From Hetaerina americana (lineage: Eukaryota > Arthropoda > Insecta > Odonata > Calopterygidae), in contig JAKTNV010000261.1 in the NCBI GenBank assembly GCA_022747635.1, positions 10,001 to 74,000 of the forward strand: a stretch of 64,000 nucleotides of DNA, read 5' to 3'. The notes beneath the pieces are model-generated. The model had not been told where the DNA came from and made no database searches. It saw only the letters and a list, made by a program, of their open reading frames with translations. Of this stretch, positions 36,470-48,590 are shown one piece after another (position 1 is the first letter of the stretch; each line of letters begins with the position of its first letter). A program made the translations under genes and the position numbers.

Positions 36470-38170
36470 GCACTTTTCATGGAAAAATGTGAAAAATTAA
36501 ATTTTCTAAAAATGAAATAAATGCCTTCTAAACATCTCAAACATTCACTCTAAAACTTAGGATTGTTGTTTTTCGCAAAATTTTTAGAAATTTGGGCTCT
36601 TTTAGTAACATTAACACTTGCGCTGAAGCACCTTTTATTCTCTTTTATTGTCTTTCAGTATTTATTCTGGGTTTTATTTTGTTTATTTGATGAAAATGAA
36701 CAACAATACACAACTTGGAAACATTTTTGTTTGATTTGTGTCGAGTGAGATTTTCACCTAGAACCCAAACGGGGGGGTATTGGCACTTTTCATTGAAAAA
36801 TGTGAAAAATTAAATTTTCTAAAAATGAAATAAATGCCTTCTTAACACCTCAAACATTCACTCTTAAACAGAAGATTGTTGTTTTTCGCAATATTTTTAG
36901 AAATTTGGGCTCTTTTAGTAACATTTACACCTGGGCTGAAGCATCTTTTATGATCATTTATTGTCTTTCAGGATACATTCTGGGTTTTATTTTGTTTATT
37001 TGATGAAAATGAACAACAATACACACCATGGAAACATTTTTGTTTGTTTTGCGTCAAGTGAGATTTTCACCTAGAACCCAAAGGGGGGGGGAAAATGTGG
37101 AAGATGTGAAAAATGTGAAAAATTAAATTTTCTAAAAATGAAAGAAATGCCTTATATACACCTCAAACATTCACTCTAAAACAGAATATTGTTGTTTTTC
37201 GCAATATTTTTAGAAATTTGGGCTCTATAAGTAACATTAACACTTGGGCTAAAGGTTCTTTTATGCTCATTTATTGTCTTTCAGGATTAATTCTGGGTTT
37301 TTTTTTGTTTATTTGATAAAAATGAACAACAATACACACACTGGAAACATTTTTGTTTGATTTTTTTCGAGTGACATTTTCACCTTGAGCCCAAGGGGGG
37401 GTTATTGGCACATTTCATGGAAAAATGTGAAAAATTAAATTTTCTAAAAATGAAATAAATGCTTTCTAAACACCTCAAACATTCACTCTAAAACAGAAGA
37501 TTGTTTTTTTTCGCAATATTTTTAGAAATTTGGGCTCTTTTAGTAACATTAACACTTGCGCTGAAGCAACTTTTTTGCTCATTTCTTGTCTTTCAAGATT
37601 GATTCTGGGTTTTATTTTTTTTATTTGATGAAAATGAACAACAATACACACCATGGAAACACATTTGTTTGATTTGTGTCGAGTGAGATTTTCACCTAGA
37701 ACCTAAACTTTTCATGGAAAAATGTGAAAAATTAAATTTTCTAAAAATGAAATAAATGCCTTCTAAACACCTCAAACATTCACTCTAAAACTTAGGATTG
37801 TTGTTTTTCGCAATGTTTTTAGAAATTTGGGCTCTTTTAGTAACATTAACACTTGCGCTGAAGCATCTTTTATGCTCATTTCTTGTCTTTCAGGATTAAT
37901 TCTGGGTTTTATTTAGTTTATTTGATGAAAATGAACAACAATACACACCTTGGATACATTTTTGTTTGATTTGTGTCGAGTGAGATTTTCACCTAGAACC
38001 CAAATTGGCACTTTTTGGGTATTGGCACTTTTCATGAAAAATGTGAAAAATTAAATTTTCTAAAAATGAAATAAATGCCTTCTAAACACCTCAAACATTC
38101 ACTCTAAAACAGAAGATTGTTGGTTTTTCGCAATATTTTTAGAAATTTGGGCTCTTTTAGTAACATAAAC
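36470..38170 (+). repeat. Five- to six-monomer block, copy 1 (pair at 40.9 kb)
   Basis: It matches 40,850-42,560 at an offset of about 4,376. Markers in order are CTTTTATTCTCTTTTATTG with CAGTATTTATTC, CCAAACGGGGGGG with TTCATTGAAAAATG, TTGTTTTGCGTC, GGCTAAAGGTTC, CACCTTGAGCCC and the monomer with CCAAATTGGCACTTTTTGGG. Confidence 0.75.
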
Positions 38171-38474
38171 ACTTTCGCTGAAGCAACTTTTAAGCTCATT
38201 TCTTGTCTTTCAAGATTAATTCTGGGTTTTAGTTTGTTTATTTGATGAAAATAAACAACAATACACACCATGGAAACATTTTTGTTTGATTTTTGTCGAG
38301 TGAGATTTTCACTTAGAACCCAAAGGGGGGGTATTGGCACTTTTCATGGAAAAATGTGAAAAATTAAATTTTCTAAAAATGAAATAAATGCCTTCTAAAC
38401 ACCTCAAACATTCACTCTAAAACAGAAGATTGTTGTTTTTCGCAATATTTTTAGAAATTTGGGCTCTTTTAGTA

Positions 38475-39640
38475 ACATTAACACCTGAGCTGAAGCATCT
38501 TTTATGATCTTTTATTGTCTTTCAGGATTCATTCTTGGTTTTATTTTGTTTATTTGATGAAAATGAACAACAATACACACCTTGGATACATTTTTGTTTG
38601 ATTTGTGTCGAGTGAGATTTTCACCTAGAACCCAGAGGGGGGGGTGTTGGCACTTTTCATGGAAAAATGTGAAAAATTAAATTTTCAAAAAATGAAATAA
38701 ATGCCTTCTAAACACCTCAAACATTCACTCTAAAACAGAAGATTGTTGTTTTTCGCAATATTTTTAGAAATTTGGGCTCTTTTAGTAACATTAACACTTT
38801 CCCTGAAGCAACTTTTATGCTCATTTCTTGTCTTTTAAGATTAATTCTGGGTTTTATTTTGTTTATTTGATGAAAATGAACAACAATACACACCTTGGAT
38901 ACATTTTTGTTTGATTTGTGTCAAGTGAGATTTTCACCTAGAACCCAAAGGGGGGGAATTGGTACTTTTCATGGAAAAATGTGAAAAATTAAATTTTCTA
39001 AAAATGAAATAAATGCCTCCTAAACACCTCAAACATTCACTCTAAAACAGAAGATTGTTGTTTTTCGCAATATTTTTAGAAATTTGGGCTCTTTTAGTAA
39101 CATTAACACCTGGGCTGAAGCATCTTTTATGATTATTTATTGTCTTTCAGGATACATTCTGGGTTTTATTTTGTTTATTTGATGAAAATGAACAACAATA
39201 CACACCTTGGATACATTTTTGTTTGATTTGTGTCGAGAGAGATTTTCACCTAGAACCCAAAGGGGGGGGGTATTGGCACTTTTCATGGAAAAATGTGAAA
39301 AATTAAATTTTCTAAAAATGAAATAAATGCCTTCTAAACACCTCAAACATTCACTCTTAAACAGAAGATTGTTGTTTTTCGCAATATTTTTAGAAATTTG
39401 GGCTTTTTTAGAAACATTAACACTTTCGCTGAAGCAACTTTTATACTCATTACTTGTCTTTCAAGATTAATTCTGGGTTTTATTTTGTTTATTTGATGAA
39501 AATGAACAACAATACACACCATGGAAACATTTTTGTTTGATTTGTGTCGAGTGAGATATTCACCTAGAACCCACATGGGGGGGTATTGGCACTTTTCATG
39601 GAAAAATGTGAAAAATTAAATTTTCTAAAAATAAATGAAA
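38475..39640 (+). repeat. Four-monomer block, copy 2 (pair at 33.5 kb)
   Basis: It is the partner of 33,480-34,640 in the same order. It also resembles 19,160-20,260, which has the CCCAGAGGGGGGGTG and GATATTCACC monomers with a different spacing between them. Confidence 0.7.
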
Positions 39641-40849
39641 TGCCTTCTTAAAACCTCAAACATTCACTCTAAAACAGAAGATTGTTGTTTTTCGCAATAT
39701 TTTTAGAAATTTGGGCTCTTTTAGTAACATTAACACCTTGGCTGAAGCATCTTTTATGATTATTTATTGTCTTTCAGGATACATTCTGGGTTTTATTTTG
39801 TTTATTTGATGAAAATAAACAACAATACACACCTTGGATACATTTTTGTTTGATTTGTGTCGAGTAAGATTTTCACCTAGAACCCAAAGGGGGGGATATT
39901 GGCACTTTTCATGGAAAAATGTGAAAAATTAAATTTTCTAAAAATGAAATAAATGCCTTCTAAACAACTCAAACATTCAACCTAAAACAGAAGATTGTTT
40001 TTTTTCGCAATATTTTTAGAAATTTGGGCTCTTTTAGTAACATTAATACCTGGGCTGAAGCATCTTTTATGATCATTTATTGTCTTTCAGGATACATTCT
40101 GGGTTTTATTTTGTTTATTTGATGAAAATGAACAACAATACACACCTTGGATACATTTTTGTTTGATTTGTGTCGAGTGAGATTTTCACCTAGAACCCAA
40201 AGGGGGGGGGTATTGGCACTTTTTATAGAAAAATGTAAAAAATTAAATTTTCTAAAAATGAAATAAATGCATTCTTAACACATCAAACATTCACTCTTAA
40301 ACAGAAGATTGTTGTTTTTCGCAATATTTTTAGAAATTTGGGCTCTTTTAGTAACATTAACACTTGTGCTGAAGCATTATTTATACTAATTTCTTGTCTT
40401 TCAGGATTAATTCTGGGTTTTATTTTTTTTATTTGATGAAAATGAACAACAATACACACCATTGAAACATTTTTGATTGATTTGTTTAGAGTGAGATTTT
40501 CACCTAGAACCCAAAGGGGGGGTATTGGCACTTTTCATGGAAAAATGTGAAAAATTAATTTTTTCTAAAAATGAAATAAATGCCTTCTAAACACCTCAAA
40601 CATTCACTCTAAAACAGAAGATTGTTTTTTTTCGCAATATTTTTAGAAATTTGGGCTACTTTTAGTAACATAAACACTTGCGCTGAAGCAACTTTTATGC
40701 TCATTTCTTGTCTTTCAAGATTAATTCTGGGTTTTAGTTTGTTTTGTTTATTTGATGAAAATGAACAACAATACACACCATGGAAACATTTTTGTTTGAT
40801 TTTTGTCGAGTGAGATTTTTACTTAGAACCCAAAGGGGGGGTATAGGCA

Positions 40850-42560
40850 CTTTTCATGGAAAAATGTGAAAAATTAAATTTTCTAAAAATGAAATAAATG
40901 CCTTCTAAACATCTCAAACATTCACTCTAAAACTTAGGATTGTTGTTTTTTCGCAAAATTTTTAGAAATTTGGGCTCTTTTAGTAACATTAACACCTGCG
41001 CTGAAGCATCTTTTATTCTCTTTTATTGTCTTTCAGTATTTATTCTGGGTTTTATTTTGTTTATTTGATGAAAATGAACAACAAAACACAACTTGGAAAC
41101 ATTTTTGTTTGATTTGTGTCGAGTGAGATTTTCACCTAGAACCCAAACGGGGGGGTATTGGCACTTTTCATTGAAAAATGTGAAAAATTAAATTTTCTAA
41201 AAATGAAATAAATGCCTTCTTAACACCTCAAACATTCACTCTTAAACAGAAGATTGTTGTTTTTCGCAATATTTTTAGAAATTTGGGCTCTTTTAGTAAC
41301 ATTTACACCTGGGCTGAAGCATCTTTTATGATCATTTATTGTCTTCCAGGATACATTCTGGGTTTTATTTTGTTTATTTGATGAAAATGAACAACAATAC
41401 ACACCATGGAAACATTTTTGTTTGTTTTGCGTCAAGTGAGATTTTCACCTAGAACCCAAAGGGGGGGGAAAAATGTGGAAGATGTGAAAAATGTGAAAAA
41501 TTAAATTTCTAAAAATGAAAGAAATGCCTTATATACACCTCAAACATTCACTCTAAAACAGAATATTGTTGTTTTTCGATATATTTTTAGAAATTTGGGC
41601 TCTATAAGTAACATTAACACTTGGGCTAAAGGTTCTTTTATGCTCATTTATTGTCTTTCAGGATTAATTCTGGGTTTTTTTTTGTTTATTTGATAAAAAT
41701 GAACAACAATACACACACTGGAAACATTTTTGTTTGATTTTTTTCGAGTGACATTTCACCTTGAGCCCAAGGGGGGGTTATTGGCACATTTCATGGAAAA
41801 ATGTGAAAAATTAAATTTTCTAAAAATGAAATAAATGCCTTCTAAACACCTCAAACATTCACTCTTAAACAGAAGATTGTTTTTTTCGCAATATTTTTAG
41901 AAATTTGGGCTCTTTTAGTAACATTAACACTTGCGCTGAAGCAACTTTTTTGCTCATTTCTTGTCTTTCAAGATTGATTCTGGGTTTTATTTTGTTTATT
42001 TGATGAAAATGAACAACAATACACACCATGGAAACACATTTGTTTGATTTGTGTCGAGTGAGATTTTCACCTAGAACCTAAACTTTTCATGGAAAAATGT
42101 GAAAAATTAAATTTTCTAAAAATGAAATAAATGCCTTCTAAACACCTCAAACATTCACTCTAAAACTTAGGATTGTTGTTTTTCGCAATGTTTTAGAAAT
42201 TTGGGCTCTTTTAGTAACATTAACACTTGCGCTGAAGCATCTTTTATGCTCATTTCTTGTCTTTCAGGATTAATTCTGGGTTTTATTTAGTTTATTTGAT
42301 GAAAATGAACAACAATACACACCTTGGATACATTTTTGTTTGATTTGTGTCGAGTGAGATTTTCACCTAGAACCCAAATTGGCACTTTTTGGGTATTGGC
42401 ACTTTTCATGAAAAATGTGAAAAATTAAATTTTCTAAAAATGAAATAAATGCCTTCTAAACACCTCAAACATTCACTCTAAAACAGAAGATTGTTGGTTT
42501 TTCGCAATATTTTTAGAAATTTGGGCTCTTTTAGTAACATAAACACTTTCGCTGAAGCAT
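40850..42560 (+). repeat. Five- to six-monomer block, copy 2 (pair at 36.5 kb)
   Basis: It carries the same variant order as 36,470-38,170. Near 42,545 it jumps back to the first marker (CTTTTATTCTC), so the first three to four monomers are present again at 42,560-43,300. Small deletions at 41,503, 41,577, 41,753 and 42,190 distinguish it. Confidence 0.75.
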
Positions 42561-43300
42561 CTTTTATTCTCTTTTATTGTCTTTCAGTATTTATTCTGGG
42601 TTTTATTTTGTTTATTTGATGAAAATGAACAACAATACACAACTTGGAAACATTTTTGTTTGATTTGTGTCGAGTGAGATTTTCACCTAGAACCCAAACG
42701 GGGGGGTATTGGCACTTTTCATTGAAAAATGTGAAAAATTAAATTTTCTAAAAATGAAATAAATGCCTTCTAAACACCTCAAACATTCACTCTTAAACAG
42801 AAGATTGTTGTTTTTCGCAATATTTTTAGAAATTTGGGCTCTTTTAGTAACATTTACACCTGGGCTGAAGCATCTTTTATGATCATTTATTGTCTTTCAG
42901 GATACATTCTGGGTTTTATTTTGTTTATTTGATGAAAATGAACAACAATACACACCATGGAAACATTTTTGTTTGTTTTGCGTCAAGTGAGATTTTCACC
43001 TAGAACCCAAAGGGGGGGGAAAAATGTGGAAGATGTGAAAAATGTGAAAAATTAAATTTTCTAAAAATGAAAGAAATGCCTTATATACACCTCAAACATT
43101 CACTCTAAAACAGAATATTGTTGTTTTTCGCAATATTTTTAGAAATTTGGGCTCTATAAGTAACATTAACACTTGGGCTAAAGGTTCTTTTATGCTCATT
43201 TATTGTCTTTCAGGATTAATTCTGGGTTTTTTTTTTATTTGATAAAAATGAACAACAATACACACACTGGAAACATTTTTGTTTGATTTTTTTCGAGTGA
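42560..43300 (+). repeat. Partial third copy of the 36.6-kb monomer series
   Basis: The series CTTTTATTCTC, TTGTTTTGCGTC with a long spacer, and GGCTAAAGGTTC appears again. It then ends inside a hybrid monomer where TTTTTTTCGAGTGACATTTTC continues with CACCTAGAACCC and a 12-G tract instead of CACCTTGAGCCC. The same series is built into the 8.13-kb unit at 49.4-50.2 kb and 57.5-58.4 kb. Confidence 0.7.
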
Positions 43301-45899
43301 CATTTTCACCTAGAACCCAAAGGGGGGGGGGGTATTGGCACTTTTCATGGAAAAATGTGAAAAATTAAATTTTCTAAAAATGAAATAAATGCCTTCTAAA
43401 CACCTCAAACATTCACTCTAAAACAGAAGATTGTTTTTTTTCGCAATATTTTTAGAAATTTGGGCTTTTTTAGAAACATTAACACTTTCGCTGAAGCAAC
43501 TTTTATACTCATTACTTGTCTTTCAAGATTAATTCTGGGTTTTATTTTGTTTATTTGATGAAAATGAACAACAATACACACCATGGAAACATTTTTGTTT
43601 GATTTGTGTCGAGTGAGATATTCACCTAGAACCCACATGGGGGGGTATTGGCACTTTTCATGGAAAAATGTGAAAAATTAAATTTTCTAAAAATGAAATA
43701 AATGCCTTCTAAACAACTCAAACATTCAATCTAAAACAGAAGATTGTTTTTTTTCGCAATATTTTTAGAAATTTGGGCTCTTTTAGTAACATTAACACCT
43801 GGGCTGAAGCATCTTTTATGATCATTTATTGTCTTTCAGGATACATTCTGGGTTTTATTTTGTTTATTTGATGAAAATGAACAACAATACACACCTTGGA
43901 TACATTTTTGTTTGATTTGTAACGAGTGAGATTTTCACCTAGAACACATAGGGGGGGGTATTGGCACTTTTCATGGAAAAATGTGAAAAATTAAATTTTC
44001 TAAAAATGAAATAAATGCCTTCTAAACACCTCAAACATTCACTCTAAAACAAAAGATTGTTGTTTTTCGCAATATTTTTAGAAATTTGGGCTCTTTTAGT
44101 AACATTTACTCCTTGGCTGAAGCATCTTTTATGATCATTTATTGTCTTTCAGGATACATTCTGGGTTTTATTTCTTTTATTTGATGAAAATGAACAACAA
44201 TACACACCTTGGATACATTTTTGTTTGGTTTGCGTCGAGTGAGATTTTCACCTAGAACACATAGGGGGGGGTATTGGCACTTTTCATGGAAAAATGTGAA
44301 AAATTAAATTTTCTAAAAATGAAATAAATGCCTTCTAAACACCTCAAACATTCACTCTAAAACAAAAGATTGTTGTTTTTCGCAATATTTTTAGAAATTT
44401 GGGCTCTTTTAGTAACATTAAAACTTGCGCTGAAGCATCTTTTATGCTCATTTCATGTCTTTCAGGATACATTCTGGGTTTTATTTTGTTTATTTGATGG
44501 AAATGAACAACAATACACCCCAGTGAAACATTTTTGTTTGATATGTGTCCAGTTAGATTTTCACCTAGAACCCAAAGGGGGGGGTATTGGCACTTTTCAT
44601 GAAAAAATGTGAAAAATTAAATTTTCAAAAAATGAAATAAATGCCTTCTAAACACCTCAAACATTCACTCTAAAACAGAAGATTGTTATTTTCCGCAATA
44701 TTTTTAGAAATTTGGGCTCTTTTAGTAACATTAACACTTGGGCTGAAGCATCTTTTATGACCTTTTATTGTCTTTCAGGATTCATTCTGGGTTTTATTTT
44801 GTTTATTTGATGAAAATGAACAACAATACACACCTTGGATACATTTTTGTTTGATTTGTGTCGAGTGAGATTTTCACCCAGAACCCTAAGGGGGGGGATT
44901 GGCACTTTTCATGGAAAAATTTGAAAAATTAAATTTTCTAAAAATGAAATAAATGCCTTTTAAACACCTCAAACATTAACTCCTAAACAGAAGATTGTTG
45001 TTTTTCGCAATATTTTTAGAAATTTGGGCTTTTTTAGTAACATTAACACTTTCGCAGAAGCAACTTTTATACTTATTTCTTGTCTTTCAAGATTAATTCT
45101 GGGTTTTATTTTGTTTATTTGATGAAAATGAACAACAATACACACCATGGAAACATTTTTGTTTGATTTGTGTCGAGTGAGATATTCACCTAGAACCCAC
45201 ATGGGGGGGTATTGGCACTTTTTATGGAAAAATGTGAAAAATTAAATTTTCTAAAAATAAATGAAATGCCTTCTTAACACCTCAAACATTCACTCTAAAA
45301 CAGAAGATTGTTGTTTTTCGCAATATTTTTAGAAATTTGGGCTCTTTTAGTAACATTAACACCTGGGCTGAAGCATCTTTTATGATCTTTTATTGTCTAT
45401 TAGGATTCATTCTGGGTTTTATTTTGTTTATTTGATGAAAATGAACAACAATACACACCTTGGATACATTTTTGTTTGATTTGTATCGAGTGAGATTTTC
45501 ACCTAGAACACATAGGGGGGGGGTATTGGCACTTTTCATGGAAAAATGTGAAAAATTAAATTTTCTAAAAATGAAATAAATGCCTTCTAAACACCTCAAA
45601 CATTCACTCTAAAACAGAAGATTGTGGTTTTTCGCAATGTTTTTAGGAATTTGGACTCTTTTAGTAACATTAACACTTGCGCTGAAGCAACTTTTATGCT
45701 CATTTCTTGTCTTTCAGGATTAATTCTGGGTTTTATTTTGTATATTTGATGAAAATGAACAACAATACACACCATGGAAACATTTTTGTTTGGTTTGCGT
45801 CGAGTGAGATTTTCACCTAGAACCCAAAGGGGGGGGTATTGGCACTTTTCATGGAAAAATGTGAAAAATTAAATTTTCTAAAAATGAAATAAATGCCTT

Positions 45900-47020
45900 C
45901 TAAACACCTCAAACATTCACTCTAAAACAGAAGATTGTGGTTTTTCGCAATGTTTTTAGAAATTTGGGCTCTTTTAGTAACATTAACACTTGCGCTGAAG
46001 CAACTTTTATGCTCATTTCTCGTCTTTCAGGATTAATTCTGGGTTTCATTTTGTTTATTTGATGAAAATGAACAACAATACACACCATGGAAACATTTTT
46101 GTTTGATTTGCGTCAAGTGAGATTTTCACCTAGAACCCAAAGGGGGGGGAAAAATGTGGAAGATGTGAAAAATGTGAAAAATGTGAAAAATTAAATTTTC
46201 TAAAAATGAAAGAAATGCCTTATATACACCTCAAACATTCACTCTAAAACAGAATATTGTTGTTTTTCGCAATATTTTTAGAAATTTGGGCTGTATAAGT
46301 AACATTTACACCTGGGCTGAAGGATCTTTTATGCTCATTTATTGTCTTTCAGGATTAATTCTGGGTTTTTTTTTGTTTATTTGATAAAAATGAACAATAC
46401 ACACCATGGAAACATTTTTGTTTGATTTGTGTCGAGTGAGATTTTCACCTAGAACCCAAAGGGGGGTTTTTGGCACTTTTCATGGAAAAATGTGAAAAAT
46501 TAAATTTTCTAAAAATGAAATAAATGCCTTCTAAACACCTCAAACATTCACTCTAAAACAGAATATTGTTGTTTTTCGCAATATTTTTAGAAATTTGGGC
46601 TCTATAAGTAACATTAACACTTGGGCTGAAGGATCTTTTATGCTCATTTATTGTCTTTCAGGATTAATTCTGGGTTTTTTTTTTGTTTATTTGATGAAAA
46701 TGAACAACAATACACACCATGGAAACATTTTTGTTTGATTTGTGTCGAGTGAGATTTTCACCTAGAACCCAAGGGGGGGTTATTGGCACTTTTCATGGAA
46801 AAATGAGAAAAATTAAATTTTCTAAAAGTAAATGAAATGCCTTCTTAACACCTCAAACATTCACTCTAAAACAGAAGATTGTTGTTTTTCGCAATATTTT
46901 TAGAAATTTGGACTCTTTTAGTAACATTAACACTTGCGCTGAAGCAACTTTTATGCTCATTTCTTGTCTTTCAGGATTAATTCTGGGTTTTATTTTGTTT
47001 ATTTGATGAAAATGAACAAC
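45900..47020 (+). repeat. Sub-duplication inside the 8.13-kb unit, first part
   Basis: About 1.1 kb here matches 47,465-48,590 at an offset of about 1,565-1,574. It includes the GGGTTTCATTTTG monomer, the long-spacer monomer and two CTATAAG or GTATAAG monomers. Small differences are ACAATACACACC with one AAC lost at 46,393 and AAAAGTAAATG near 46,827. Confidence 0.75.
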
Positions 47021-47464
47021 AATACACACCATGGAAACATTTTTGTTTGATTTGCGTCGAGTGAGATTTTCACCTAGAACCCACAGGGGGGGGTATTGGC
47101 ACTTTTTATGGAAAAATGTGAAAAATTAAATTTTCTAAAAATAAATGAAATGCCTTCTTAACACCTCAAATATTAACTTTAAAACAGAAGATTGTTGTTT
47201 TTCGCAATATTTTTAGAAATTTGGGCTCTTTTAGTAACATAAGCACCTGGGCTGAAGCATCTTTTATGATCTTTTATTGTCTTTTAGGATTCATTCTGGG
47301 TTTAATTTTGTTTATTTGATGAAAATGAACAACAATACACACCTTGGATACCTTTTTTTTTGATTTGTATTGAGTGAGATTTTCACCTAGAACACATAGG
47401 GGGGGGTATTGGCACTTTTCATGGAAAAATGTGAAAAATTAAATTTTCTAAAAATGAAATAAAT

Positions 47465-48590
47465 GCCTTCTAAACACCTCAAACATTCACTCTAAAACAG
47501 AAGATTGTGGTTTTTCGCAATGTTTTTAGAAATTTGGGCTCTTGTAGTAACATTAACACTTGCGCTGAAGCAACTTTTATGCTCATTTCTTGTCTTTCAG
47601 GATTAATTCTGGGTTTCATTTTGTTTATTTGATGAAAATGAACAACAATACACACCATGGAAACATTTTTGTTTGATTTGCGTCAAGTGGGATTTTCACC
47701 TAGAACCCAAAGGGGGGGGAAAAATGTGGAAGATGTGAAAAATGTGAAAAATGTAAAAAATTAAATTTTCTAAAAATGAAAGAAATGCCTTATATACACC
47801 TCAAACATTCACTCTAAAACAGAATATTGTTGTTTTTCGCAATATTTTTAGAAATTTGGGCTGTATAAGTAACATTTACACCTGGGCTGAAGGATCTTTT
47901 ATGCTCATTTATTGTCTTTCAGGATTAATTCTGGGTTTTTTTTTGTTTATTTGATAAAAATGAACAACAATACACACCATGGAAACATTTTTGTTTGATT
48001 TGTGTCGAGTGAGATTTTCACCTAGAACCCAAAGGGGGGTTTTTGGCACTTTTCATGGAAAAATGTGAAAAATTAAATTTTCTAAAAATGAAATAAATGC
48101 CTACTAAACACCTCAAACATTCACTCTAAAACAGAATATTGTTGTTTTTCGCAATATTTTTAGAAATTTGGGCTCTATAAGTAACATTAACACTTGGGCT
48201 GAAGGATCTTTTATGCTCATTTATTGTCTTTCAGGATTAATTCTGGGTTTTTTTTTGTTTATTTGATGAAAATGAACAACAATACACACCATGGAAACAT
48301 TTTTGTTTGATTTGTGTCGAGTGAGATTTTCACCTAGAACCCAAGGGGGGGTTATTGGCACTTTTCATGGAAAAATGAGAAAAATTAAATTTTCTAAAAA
48401 TGAAATAAATGCCTTCTTAACACCTCAAACATTCACTCTAAAACAGAAGATTGTTGTTTTTCGCAATATTTTTAGAAATTTGGACTCTTTTAGTAACATT
48501 AACACTTGCGCTGAAGCAACTTTTATGCTCATTTCTTGTCTTTCAGGATTAATTCTGGGTTTTATTTTGTTTATTTGATGAAAATGAACA
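47465..48590 (+). repeat. Sub-duplication inside the 8.13-kb unit, second part
   Basis: It is the partner of 45,900-47,020. The match ends near 48,594, where this part switches to the ACAAAACACAACTTGG monomer. It is more divergent from its partner than the 8.13-kb copies are from each other, so it is the older event. Confidence 0.75.

Noticed and set aside
48291..48578. 95-codon forward frame starting METFLFDLC, plus the many minus-strand frames starting MRCLEGIYFIF or MWVLGE
   Set aside because: They recur at identical monomer positions, break whenever the monomer length changes, and shift frame at each 313-bp period. They are satellite sequence, not a gene family.
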